From Biscogniauxia marginata (Eukaryota > Ascomycota > Sordariomycetes > Xylariales > Xylariaceae), in the NCBI GenBank assembly GCA_022695795.1, contig MU404146.1, positions 1 through 64,000 on the forward strand: DNA of 64,000 nt, written 5' to 3'. The translations under genes and the position numbers were made by a program. Shown here piece by piece: positions 46,276 through 57,555 of this stretch (position 1 is its first letter; each line of letters starts with the position of its first letter). A model generated the notes under the pieces. It had not been told where the DNA came from, did not search any database, and was given only the letters and a program-made list of their open reading frames with translations.

Positions 46276-46983
46276 TGTTTCATATCGTGACTATTTAATA
46301 GTGTATGATTTGAATATGGTATTAAATGAGGACGATAAATACTAGATAAATCTTTTATATATATTTTAGGACATCTCATTTTCCTTTTCATGTATGCCTA
46401 TCTATGATTATATGGCACGTCCACGCACATTCGCTCCCTAGGTAGTAGTAGTGAGTTGGGGGACTAAAATGGGAATCAGAACCAGAATTAGAAAGAAAGT
46501 ATTTCTTTTAGACCCTACATATTATGTGCTATCTTGTCTCTACCTCATCCTGTATATTCTTACCTTGAAGCACACCATAGACTCTGCTCCACGGTCTCTC
46601 TATGCCGCTCAAGAATTGCAGAGTTCAACTTTGTGGTATTACTTGTAAAAAGATTAAGGTATACCTAGGAATATGCCAGCCAACTAGGTATATACTAGTG
46701 GGTTTGCTTTATTTTATACTGGGTAGGTAAATAAGTGTTTTATTCCACTCAGCGAGCCCAGTTTCACAATTCACAAGATGTATAAGATTACAAGTAGTAC
46801 ATACCTAGCAGCCTATCTACCTTCTTCAGGGACCCCGTGCGTTTGCATGAGAATCATCGCCATCATTGTTGTCGTCGTTGTCGTCGTCACCGGTCACCAT
46901 GACCTCAGAAAACCTTACAAATACTAAAACGCCTTTTTTTTCGAGTTGACGTGGATGTAGGTACATATGCCTAACATCTGTAC
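46276..46983. other. Convergent 3' region of thiolase and ATRIP genes
   Basis: 708 bp with CCTAGGTA-like units (46,435, 46,665-46,690) and a run of GTC/GTT triplets at 46,867-46,890. The triplets could be the acidic C-terminal exon of the ATRIP homologue (see that entry). Nothing else is recognisable. Confidence 0.5.
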
Positions 46984-49389
46984 TCACCCACCAAAAAACG
47001 CACCCAACTCCTCCCCTTCTTCCGACGTCACAGCTAATTCTAACAATTCGTGCGCTAACTCGGCCGTCTCTTCCGAGACGAGATCCTCTGAAAAGTTCAA
47101 CCTTGCCAGACTCAGCAAGTATTTCTGCGACGCCCCTAACGCCTTCGCTAGCTTTCCTCCCACCGTTCCCATGTCAGAGCTTAGAGCTTTTGTCACTATG
47201 AGATGTAGCAATAGTACCGTGTTTGTAACTAAGCTCTGCAGCCCTCCGGCCGACTCACTAGCCTTCCCAGGAGCAACATAATGCATATCACCCTCGTAGA
47301 GCTCATCTATGGACGAACAAAGCAACGAAACTAGGCGCGAGATCAGTGTATCATTCCAAGCAAGCTGTGCGAGCCCAAACGGAGACCTGGCGAATGCTGC
47401 TAGTGTCTGCACCATCTCCTCTCTGACCTTTCGTAATTTGTGCGCATCGGTATCCCACAAGTCCCAGCGTAGCACCTCAACTAGGTTGAAAGAAATCCGG
47501 TCAATGATGGTTTGTGCTATCACCTCGGGCGTCTTGTCCGGGTTGATGGGTCCGATGCTGACGGGAAATACCGACGTACGTAGTAGCCGTAACGTCGCGA
47601 TGAAGTCCTCCACGGGCTGCTTCTGGCTGAGGAGCATGAGTACGAAATGAGGATGTACTTGGCTCCAAAAGTCGACCGCCGGTGAGCTGAGACCACCACC
47701 AACGGGCCCTGACGTCTCGCACCCCAGTGCCGCCAGGTACAGGAGCGATAAGATCTTGGTGGTGGCGATATTATCCCTGAAGTTCTTGAAAACATCGTCG
47801 GTAGGATCACCTGGACTTGAGTGGTTGAACCTGGGGATAGACACCTCGTAGCAGGAGTCCATAGCGACCGGAAGCAAAGACGGCGCGATGTAGGGGGAGA
47901 TGTGTACAGTGTACAGCTGGAGCGTCAATGATACCAGCGATATCAACTCGGTGATAGGGGCTAACTACACCCGGATCAGTCCACGATCTGAGGGCTAAGG
48001 GTTGTGGCATGAAGGGGACGATACTTACGCATCCTTCCTTGCGGCACTCGTCCCAAAGCTGGATGACCTGCTCACAAAATTCAATGGGCAGCCGCATCGG
48101 GTCATCAGGGTTACCGGCCACCGCAAGCTTCTGGAAGAGTATCGAGGCGAGACTTTCCGTTGGTCTCGACGAGAGGGCAAATCCGGCTAGATACTCGAAC
48201 GCCAGCGGGCGCCCATGCGCAGCACTGTGATTTAGGATTACTTTCATATACTGACGGCCGTTAGCACTTAACCTATCGTGCAGGATTTCAACTACCGAGC
48301 TCTTACGTCGAAAGAGGCAACCCTCGGCACTGCGACGAGCCGTTGCCCAGCCATATCGTCGCTCGTCTCAACATTGTCCAGCATGACTATATCCTCCGAA
48401 TGGGTCTCGAGAGCCATGATCGGGCTGTCCATGGCTGGCCGCTTTCTCTTCCCCTTGGTCGGGGTCCTGACTATCCTCGCCGGTGGTTCAACCACGGAGC
48501 TGGCAACTGGGCCCGCGTTCCTGCCCCGTTGGGTTTTACTTGGACTGCCGGCCATTTCTACATCCTCAAACCCGTCCGCGACGCCCCAGGACTTCGCTGC
48601 AACGTTCTTCTTGGGTGTGCCACCCCCATCTTTGCGCTTGGTGCGATCTAGCTCGTCCTGTAGGTCACGTCTCGTGAATTCAAGTTCGGCAGCGGCAGAC
48701 TGCTGAGCAGCCTTGGCAGCCTCGACGGCCCTCTCATGCTTGGACACTTGTTCCGATGTGAGTTTCCTCAGGGCTTGTAGCTCGCGCTCGTGCTCATCAC
48801 GCGACTTCTCGAGGCGCTTCCGGACAATGCTGATCTCGCCGTCCTTTGTGGTCAGTCGAGCTTTCAGATCACGTATCTGCGCTTGTAAGGTAGAAAGTTC
48901 GTGCAACGCTGTATCTCCTTGCCGCGGCGCTTGAGACGGTTGGTATCTCGAGGGAATCGAAGGGGCTGGGCGAGGTAATGGATGCGGGGGACGGATCTGG
49001 CTGTACGGAGGAGCCCGAACCTGATAAGCATCAGAGCCGGGGGGCGGCAACGCAGGCTGTCGAGGGACGGGCGCAATGGATTGAGGACGGAAGTGGCTAG
49101 CGGGAATAGGGCCGGGTCTCCATGTTGTGACGTCTTGCTGGGGAACCACTCTCGAAGACAACGGCCTGGGTCTCTCGGGTAGCGGCGGCGGCGGGAGGGC
49201 GGACTTGGCGCGCAGCTCGTCTTGCACGACGGTATCATCTAGATCATCGTCCTCGTATTCATATTGTAGTTCACTTTGTGAGAGTTCGTACTTCTTCTGA
49301 GCTTGTGTGAACTGAATAGCATCGTTCTCGAGCTCCTGTAGAGCATTGGCATTGAGGGCGTCGAGGTCATCGTCGGAAAAATCGTCCAT
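46984..49389 (-). CDS. rad26: ATRIP homologue (Rad26/UvsD/Lcd1 family checkpoint protein)
   Basis: Exons 48307-49389, 48029-48250 and 46984-47964, 761 aa, starting at MDDFSDDDLDALNANALQELE. The acidic N-terminus, proline-rich linker, coiled coil at about 160-255 (LSTLQAQIRDLKARLTTKDG onward) and long helical-repeat C-terminal half (VILNHSAAHGRPLAFEYLAG, EFCEQVIQLWDECR, then ELISLVSLTLQLY) match fungal Rad26/UvsD, the partner that brings the ATR/Mec1 kinase to RPA-coated DNA. The stop codon overlaps a strong donor: GGTGG then GTGAGT at 46982-46987. An in-frame last exon at 46826-46913 ending in an Asp/Asn-rich tail would give 789 aa; its acceptor (GTAAG) is weak, so I kept the shorter form. 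Confidence 0.87.
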
Positions 49390-50242
49390 TGCGACTCGGA
49401 GGGCGAAGGTGGGGGAGGGAGTCAGTGGTGTACCCACCCATTGGCACGGTACCTAGCAAGTCTGCGTTCCTTGTGGGATAGTGAATGTAGCAAGTTGTCA
49501 TTGTTGTGTTGTGGGTATTTTGGCGATGCCGACGACGGCGCCGACCTCGAAGGTTCGAATAATTGCTTATCGTTTTAAGCTTATCAGCCACCGTAGTTAT
49601 ATACCTAGGTACCTAAGTACCTACGTAATTATATAATAATTATTAAATATGAATAATATAAAAAATATAAAAAATAATAATAATTAAAATTATATATATA
49701 AATCATTTTATTTTTTTATATAAAATTAATTTTTTAATATATATAATTTAATTAAAAATCGGAAAAATCTTAATTTATTATTATTATTAAATAATTTAAT
49801 TAAATTTATATAAAAATAAAAATATTTATTTATTTATATAATATATTAATTTAAAAAGAAAAAATAGTTTTTATTAATTTTAATATTATTCTTATGTTAA
49901 TAACGATGTGAGCCCTCGGGGTTAAGGGCGTGGTCAAGAAAAAGACGACCACCGTTCTACTTATTAGATCATAATAAGTGAGAAGCTATTCAGTTAATTG
50001 TAGTATATTCAAAAACTATATGCGTAGAGAATCAGTATTTACCTACCCAGATTCCAAGTCGACTCTGGTCATGGCACCTTCTTAGTTACCTACATGTAGA
50101 TAGGTAGGTAGGCACCCAAGGCAGGTAGGTACATGTACCTCCTGAGCCGCTACCTTCGCAGACATTGCCCTGGGAGTCTTAGGTACTCTCTAGGTAGCCT
50201 CTCGTCCACAACACCAGTTCCGCCTCAGCTACACTCAGCACC
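49390..50242. other. Divergent intergenic region with AT-rich island
   Basis: AT-rich RIP-like DNA at about 49,620-49,895 with one short copy of the inverted-repeat element (described separately). An ACCTAGGT palindrome is at 49603-49610 and further TAGGTAGG/TACCT units at 50,085-50,200. A segment around 49,911-50,020 has normal composition and could be a retrotransposon fragment, but no terminal structure was found. Confidence 0.5.
49690..49860. repeat. Short degraded copy of the long-TIR element
   Basis: Contains the block ATTTTTTTATATAAAATTAA, then TATATATAATTTAATTAAAA and ATCGGAAAAATCTTAA, which parallels the left arm at 57.9-58.0 kb (same order of TATATAAAAT, ATAATTTAATATATAAAA and TCGAAAAGATTTTAA). 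Only one arm is convincing. The similarity was judged by eye in low-complexity sequence. Confidence 0.35.
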
Positions 50243-51646
50243 ATGCTCATGATGATACTAACAGTACTGAGCTCGATGGCACTACTCGCCTCAAGTATGT
50301 CAGACAGGAAACCTGAATCGATTATAAAGGTAGATAGCTGACAAGATATCTTCAAGCAGCTGCCCAGACTGTGTCACAGGCCTGCCCAAACGTTACGCCA
50401 GCACTGTATCCATACAATCTTCGCCAGGGTTGGTCGGCAGTCAAGGTCGCAGGCGGACTGACTTCGCCGCGTGACCTCGTAATTGATGCCAAGGGTCGCC
50501 TCCTAATTGTCGAAGAAGGCGTAGGAGTAAGCCAGCATACAGTCGACGCGAGCGGGTGTATCACTGTCTCCCATCGTCTCATTTCCAAGCCTGAACTCAA
50601 CCACGGCATATATCTGAGCCCTGACGGCGGCAGTCTCTACGCCAGCACATCATCTTCTGTATTCAGTTGGGTCTACGACCCGGAGACGGGAAGTGTTAGC
50701 GAATCGCCTGACACCTTAGTCACTGGAATGGCGACTAGTGGGCATGCTACGAGAACGTTGATCATCCCACCACATGAGCCAAGTTTATTGATGGTTTCTC
50801 ACGGCTCGAATAGCAATCTCGACTACCCGTCTATAGACCCTTCGACAGCCAGGGCCATTGTAAAAGTTTTCAACATCTCGTCGGTACCTGACGGTGGCTA
50901 TGATTTTGCTACGGCCGGTTGGAATGCCGGATTCGGTCTTCGCAACGACGTCGCCCTCGCTTTTGATGCTAATAACATGTAAGGCCTAATGCTGGCTTCC
51001 TGGTAATCTCCAGGTACTAGGCTGACCATGGCATAGGTTGTGGAGCGTCGAGAACAGTGCTGACTCCCTGAACCGTTCCGTCGACGGCACGACGTTAGAT
51101 ATCCATCAAGATAATCCAGCAGAAGAACTCAACTATCTAGGTGATGTCACAAAACCGAACGATAAGTGGTATGGCTACCCCATATGCTTCACGGTCTGGA
51201 ATCCGGATGCCATTCGTGATCGTCAATTCCAGATAGGTGGACAGTTCGTGCCCGCCCCCAGCAACATCTATAACGATGATTCTTGTGCCCGTATGTCAGA
51301 ACCTCCACGCCTCAGCTTACAAGCACACTCTGCGCCTCTTGGCAGCAAATTCGACTCTACGTTCTCGAATCTTTTCGTCAGTCTGCACGGCAGTTGGAAC
51401 CGCCAGCCGCCAACAGGTTACAAGCTAGTCGCAATACCATTCACCAAAGAACCTGACGCATCGTACGCTCCGGTTGCGAATGCGTCAGATGGAGCTGGTT
51501 ATATTGACATATTCTATCCGCCGGATGAAGGAGCTTGTTCGTCATCGACCTGCGCGAGACCGGTTGGAATTGTCTTCGATGCTGCTAGCCGGATTTATAT
51601 GACAAGTGATACATCTGGCGAAGTCTTTTTGCTTTCGGTCTCATAG
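50243..51646 (+). CDS. Secreted PQQ-type sugar/sorbosone dehydrogenase-like protein
   Basis: Three exons, 50243-50294, 50360-50978 and 51037-51646, 426 aa. The tiny first exon encodes a signal peptide (MLMMILTVLSSMALLAS). The mature protein is a six-bladed beta-propeller of the glucose/sorbosone dehydrogenase type: LTSPRDLVIDAKGRLLIVEE, LNHGIYLSPDGGSLYAS, FGLRNDVALAFDANNMLWSV, ELNYLGDV, WYGYPICFTVW, SLHGSWNRQPPTGYKLV and ARPVGIVFDAASRIYMTSD. The SLHGSWNR and GYP elements are those lining the pyrroloquinoline-quinone site in relatives, including the fungal AA12 pyranose dehydrogenases. So an extracellular PQQ-dependent sugar oxidation is likely; the substrate is unknown. No cellulose-binding or cytochrome domain is attached. 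Convergent with the sugar transporter. Confidence 0.88.
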
Positions 51647-51978
51647 CAAAGCCTCGTCAATGTGGCGACGTCGTTATAAAAAGAACACTTATTCTTTTCT
51701 TGGCATGGAATAGTGGTGGGCCTTGAGGTACACTTGCTTGGGAAAGCCAGGTAGCTCCAGGACCGGTCCGCAGAATAGACATCCACTAGAAGATCTGAGT
51801 ACTGCTTGTTATAGTGTGCTTAAATGCTTATAAACTTTTCTCTTCTTGGAATGACCTTGGCAGTCGCTGGTGATTCAACTGTTACTTCGTTGACTTGAAA
51901 TGTAGCTTGCTCTCTATCTAGGAATTTGGTATCTCAAATGTAGGTCTATTGCATTTACAACCAGCATCGTTTGAACCA
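51647..51978. other. Convergent spacer
   Basis: 332 bp between two convergent 3' ends. I see nothing in it. Confidence 0.45.
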
Positions 51979-53724
51979 TCAAACACGTGTATCTCTATCT
52001 ACTCGGGACTTATCAGCGTCATCAACATGCTCGGCTTCTTCAAATGCTGCCGCCTGCTTCTCGTTGATTGCCTCGTCTATCTTATCGGCATTCAGATTTC
52101 CATGAAGGCCAATTTTGTACCAGGGCAGCTCAAATAGTCGGTTCATGCTCTCAAGGGATCGGCCCGCGGTCTCGGGAACAAAGAACCAGACCCATACTCC
52201 GCCAATGATAGTGATTGCGGCAAAGCACCAAAATGTGCCCTTGGGCGATATGCCGCCTTCGTGGTCTGGAAGGAGCATGTTGGGCACGGCACGCGAGTTG
52301 CCATATTGGTTTGCGAAGTGCATGGTCATGGCGATCGAGGTAGATAGTGCACGAATCCGCAGTGGGAATAGTTCAGCGGTAAGGAGGTACTGCATACTGT
52401 TCCATCCGAGGGCCCAGCCAAACCCGGAAATGTAAATCATCGCGATCGCGCCACGACTAGGACCGACCTCGGCGTGTGGGAGGACATAGTCCGCTACGAC
52501 ACCCAATTCGGGGACTGCAGTCAAGAACCCAGCGATGTACACCATTGCAATTGCCTGGAGCGAGATGCCGATGAGCAGTGCGCGCTTGCGGCCGATGACG
52601 TCGACGAGAAAGAGAGCGCAAACGATGGCGGCCACGAACTTGACAACACCAAAAACAGCAGTGATGAGTAGCGACTCGTTTTCACCGGTGATGCCGAGGA
52701 TCTTGAATAAATCAGGGGCATACAACGTGATGGAACCAGCGCCAGACCACTGAGACAGGAACTGGACCATGACGCTCAGATACAGGCGGTATAGGTTGCT
52801 TGGAATGAGGAACATCTCCTTCAAGACCCCGACCCGACTTGCCCCCCTGGTCGCTTCAAGCTCCTCCTCATGAGAGGCGCGGATCTCATTGATCTCCGAG
52901 ATCACATATGGATCGTCAGGAGGCAGGTGGCGGATGCGGGCCATGTTCTCAATCGCTTTCTCGGTGTCCCCCTTCTTGATGAGAAAACGAGGCGACTCGT
53001 ATTGAAAGAAGGTGAGAATGAAAATCAGGCCGGCGAAGATGATGTGCAGGCTCGTCGGCGCAAGCTGGGGCGAGAATAGCAGAGTCAGTTAACACGGCCG
53101 GGGAAAGGGGCACAATGGCCGACTTACCCATCGAACGTGGGTGGTATCACCCAGGTTAATCTCCGCGCCATAGTTTGTAAAGTAGGCTAGAACGATACCA
53201 ACGTAGACGAACCCGGTAAATATACACGTGCAGAGTCCACGAACTGACGCTGGCGCAATCTCGGCGATGTATACCGGCCCGACCACGGGCGTTTGGCCGA
53301 CACCCAGACCGGCAATGAAGCGTCCGGCGTAGACGGCTCCGAGGCTGCCATTGTGGCCCATGAAGATGGCGATACCCAAGATCCAAATGAGACAGAGCTG
53401 GCGGGTGGCCCATATTCTGCCGATGCGATCGCAGATGACGAAGGCGAAGAGGGCGCCGCCGACAGAGCCGATCTGCACCATGGCCGACACATTGGCCTTT
53501 ATATTGGTCTGCTCGACCTTGCTGTACGACTCATAGTTGATGGTGTTCTGGAAGTCGGTCGAGCCGAACGCCCCGGAAATGAGACCCTCATCCACACCAC
53601 GCGCGGCGCCGAGGAGCCCAAACGAGATGACGGCGAACCACAAGCGCCAGTTGAAGACGTTCTTGGGCTCGTTCAGGTCTTTGAGCCTGAAGATATTGAC
53701 GGGTTTCTTGACGCCACCTGCCAT
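51979..53724 (-). CDS. MFS sugar-porter-family transporter
   Basis: Two exons, 53128-53724 and 51979-53064 (63-nt intron, phase 0), 560 aa. Sugar-porter motifs are present: DEGLISGAFGS in segment 1, GGALFAFVICDRIGR (loop 2-3), AGRFIAGLGVGQTPVVGPVY (segment 4), PVYIAEIAP, YESPRFLIKKG before the central loop, DVIGRKRALLIG, and PETAGRSLESMNRLFE at the end (PETKG-like). The N-terminus has KNVFNWRLWFAVISFGL. Twelve segments are expected. The subfamily resembles fungal monosaccharide/quinate-type carriers but the substrate cannot be fixed. The promoter contains a palindromic CreA-like site. Next to a secreted sugar dehydrogenase, it might import the oxidised product or a related sugar; this is inference. 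Confidence 0.9.
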
Positions 53725-56236
53725 GCTTTCACTAGGTTGTCTAAGTCTCTCGGCAGCTTGGGGTCGGGCGGTGCTTAAGCTTCAGAGCAGATGTGGCTCG
53801 GGGAAAAGGCTATCTTTAAGTAACGGGCCGCTAGGCAATCTGTCGAACGATCTCTGACCGCTAGCCGCGCGACCTCGGTATACTTTCTCCCTTTGTCACT
53901 CCTTTATTCACCCCCAATTCCGATTACTAAATCGCTAGTCCACATGCTATACTAGTGTACTTAGACTATCCCCGCAAGCCAAGCGGCTCACGACTACGAT
54001 CCCCCCCGGGAGTCGGGCGGGGACCCCGCGATTCCTTTGTCCCTCCCCTCGTTTACACTACTAGTGCTAAAAATTGCCAGGGATTGGCCGTGGAACTCGT
54101 CTCCAGGCGACAGGTGAACCGGGATCCTGTCGTCCGTGCCGGGTCCCAAGGCCTGTAAGTTACAAATTCGGTAATCTGAGGCGGTCTAGATCCGACTTGT
54201 ATCCTCTGATCTCCCAAAGACTAGCCCCCAGTCTCTGACTCTCTTGCCGCAGTATATCCCGACCGCCAGCTTACGTGGGATCACCCACCTATGAGGTCGA
54301 TGTATTAATGACCTGGGGGGCCACAATAGGGCCGGCTCCTTCGATCTGGAAGCTCACGAGGTAAGTCACTAGCAAGTCGTGATCCGATACCGAGATAACA
54401 GAGCTGCGTACCTAAGGTTACCTAGGTAGCTACCATAATTATGCCATCGACCAGAACATCTTCGTGATGGCACTTCAGTCTTACATATGGAGCTGCGGTT
54501 TCGGGTCACGTTATACCAATATCTAAGATTCCTGTTAGAGTAGTCGACATGGCTTTTATGATGCACGTTATAAGCCTAAACCCTAGGTTACATGAAGTGC
54601 AGCGGCTACTTGAACGTAAATTTTCAAGCTAGCTAGGTACCTACCTAGTGGTGCCAATTTCATTGCAGTTCACGTAGGTAGTATGTACTGCACATGGATC
54701 CCCGCCTAAAGTTTGTAGGTGCCTGTTAAGTACCTATGCGGGGGATGGGGGGTTTAGGCCACTCTAACCCTAAAATGGTACTACCAGGTACGCTTCATTT
54801 CATTTTTATTCTTATCTCGTAGACATATATTTTTGAGATAACGAGACTTAAAATAAAATAAAATAAAAAAGGAAATTGCGATTATAAAAGAATTTTAAAA
54901 ATTATATTTAAAATTATATTAAATATTTTTATAATAAAAAAATATAATATTATAAATAATTATTAAAAACTAAGTTTATAAAAAAAAGCTTTAATTAAAA
55001 CTTTATAAATATAATAAACCTTTTTATTAGTTTTTAATTAATTAACTTTTATAAATAAATATATATTACGTTTTTTAATTTATAAATAATAATAATTAAA
55101 AGTTAATTTAAAAAATTATAAAGTTTATTTATTAAAAAGTGTTTTTTATTTTAAATTAATAATTAAAAAACGAATAATTAAATATATAAAAATATTTATT
55201 TATTTATATATTTTAAAAAAGAAATATATATAAAGTATTTTCTTATATTTTTAAAAAACTAATAAAAATATTATTTTAAGTTATATAATATATATATTTA
55301 TATAACTTATTTTAATTTTTAATTTTTAATTTTTATAAGTTCATAATAATAAACCCAGCTTTTTATTATTATTATACATTTTTTCACTTTTATATATTTA
55401 TATTAATTATATTATTATAATGATCTTTATTAATTTAAATTTTAAAGTTTTATAATATTTTAAACTTTCATTTTTAAATAAAAAAAGTTTATATTTTAAT
55501 ACTTAGTTTTATATTATAAAGGTATAATTCGCATCGAGAATTATATATATTATAACATCGTATTAAAATTAAAACATATATATAGTTAACACTTATAAGA
55601 TTATTTAAAAAAAATATACGCTTTTTTTTCTTTCAAGTTGTAGAGAGCTTCGCTGGGTGTTAAGAGCACCGCGAGTCCATCTGTTATTGCGACCCCCTTT
55701 GATGAGATACTTATAGAGGCGGGAACATGTTGTCCAAGGGCGCCCAGGAGGCAGAGATGCCATGTCCGAGTGTATATAAGTCTTTCGTCTATATATTACT
55801 ACTTTCATAACAGGAGAGTTAGTTGTGAGAATGCTAACATCATTTTAAAGGTTAACCTGCAGTCATTCACTCGCAACTAAATGACATACTCAAAAGATTG
55901 AGACGCCCAGACTTTTTATAGCATTGTTATTTGCTGATCCGACTTTGTGGGACTGTAAATATTGGTATAGCGATCTGTTCGTGGAAGAAATATCGAAGAA
56001 ACATTTAATGCTACCTATAATACCCGGTTTAATACGTTATAAGTATGGAAACCCCTCTACACCCATCGCGACCCCGCACTATATCGTGTTGGTGATGGAG
56101 ATGCAGCTTCTCATTTATCTGTATGGTTACCCATCTACCTTTTTGATGGATCCGGTAGAAATATAGATCAGCTAGACTTGGGACAATAGGTACCTACCAC
56201 CTAGGCTAGGCGAATTCGACTCATTAGACCTGAAGG
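53725..56236. other. Intergenic region with AT-rich island (about 54,830-55,610)
   Basis: 2.5 kb. The left 300 bp are the transporter promoter. ACCTAGGT occurs at 54420-54427 with more units to 54,790. Then an AT-rich RIP-like island follows, and a normal-composition segment from 55,620 with a TATA-like GTGTATATAAG near 55,773. I could not assign that segment to a gene or to an LTR with matching ends. Confidence 0.5.
54017..54029. promoter_or_regulatory. Palindromic CreA-like site upstream of the sugar transporter
   Basis: The 13-mer GCGGGGACCCCGC is a perfect palindrome around a central A; each arm is a match to the carbon-catabolite repressor consensus SYGGRG on opposite strands. It lies 293 bp upstream of the transporter start codon in a GC-rich segment. 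Function is inferred from the consensus only. Confidence 0.45.
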
Positions 56237-57555
56237 ATGGGGTTCCTGGTACATGCCACCCTCATCGTATCTTTAATTGCAACTGCTTATGGATGCGAAA
56301 CCGACGACGACTGCAGCCTGAATGGGATATGCGCAAGCAACCGCACGTGCTTTTGTGACCTTGGATGGCGTGGAGATGACTGTGGTGAGCTTGATGTGTA
56401 CCCAGCCACAAGATGGTCAGGTTACAATCATACAAATGCTACCGGCCCTGACTTCTATAGGGAGGGGGCGGGCAACTCCTCATGGGGTGGTCATGGTAAG
56501 CGAAGAATGGATCTAAACCCACGCGATGGTATTTCTTTCGTACTAACGCCAAGGCCTCTTAGTACGTGAAAATACTTTCTCATCCTGTCTGTGTTGGTTC
56601 TCTAGTGCCGCCTTGATCTTCAGTCTATGCCGGTAGATGGTCTTCGAACACAAGTTTTTGGATTCCAAGATCTGGATTTGACACGTACTAGATCATCCAG
56701 GATCCCGTAGATACAAACCTGTTTCACCTTGTCACATCACAAATGGCTCATGGCTGTGGCCTTGGCGGCTGGAAACCTTTTAGCACTATAATCAGAGCCG
56801 AGTCTAGAAGCGGGCCGAGAGGCCCCTACGTATTCGCCCAGGAGATATTCGGCACATTCCACCACAATCCTACTACAATATATAGCCCTGCGGATGGCCG
56901 TTATCTCCTATACTGTATTGGTAGAGATATCGAAGCTCCGGGCAGCTGTTCGTCGCAGAAGTTTAACAACACCATATGGGTCACTAGCTCTCCGGACTTG
57001 AGGGAGTGGGATGAGTTGAAGCCATTGCTGGTCAACCAAACAAATCCAGCGCCGTGGCCGCTCTGGTCTCCAATCACGAAGACTCAAGATATGTTACTGG
57101 CCGTCGAGGACAACAACATATACTTTGCCAGTAGCTTTAGCGGCCCGTACATGATTGAGGTGGTACCAAATAACACATATGAAAGCGAGGACCCTTTCCT
57201 ATGGCAAGATAAGCGCGGTCATTGGCATTTCTTAGTACATTACATGATTGATATACCCTTAGGTCTGAAGGGGCCCCGTGTGGGCGCCCACGCATACGCT
57301 AGAGATTGGAAAGGACCGTGGACTCTTAATAGTAAGACGCTGGCGTACAACACAACAGTGAGATTTGACGACGGAACGGAGATCGAGTACTACCGAAGAG
57401 AGCGACCTAAACTCTATTTTAGTGACGATGGGGAGATGACGCCAATATATCTGCTCAACGGCGTCCAGGAGTTTAATAAATCGGGAAGCTATACCTTGAT
57501 ACAGCCTATTGGGCATGGCGCCAGGGCGTACGAGGAGAAACTCGGATTCCTTTGA
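56237..57555 (+). CDS. Secreted EGF-like plus beta-propeller (GH43-like) protein
   Basis: A signal peptide (MGFLVHATLIVSLIATAYG) is followed by one EGF-like module with six cysteines (CETDDDCSLNGICAS, CFC, DDCG), then a five-bladed propeller domain: MAHGCGLGGWKPFSTIIRAE, GTFHHNPTTIY, NTIWVTSSPDL, YESEDPFLWQDKRGHWH and VGAHAYARDWKGPW. This resembles uncharacterised glycoside-hydrolase-like proteins of clans with GH43/GH32 folds. Exon 1 is 56237-56495 (donor GTAAGC, phase 1) and the main exon is 56692-57555 (needs phase 0). Direct joining shifts frame; an 8-nt micro-exon at 56554-56561 between CCAAG and GTACGT signals restores it (376 aa). A frameshift mutation is the alternative. Domain identity is more certain than the join. 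Confidence 0.68.

Noticed and set aside
55658..55839. Possible third solo LTR (TGTTA...TAACA ends)
   Set aside because: Only five terminal bases pair and the flanking pentamers (CTGGG and TCATT) differ, so there is no target duplication.
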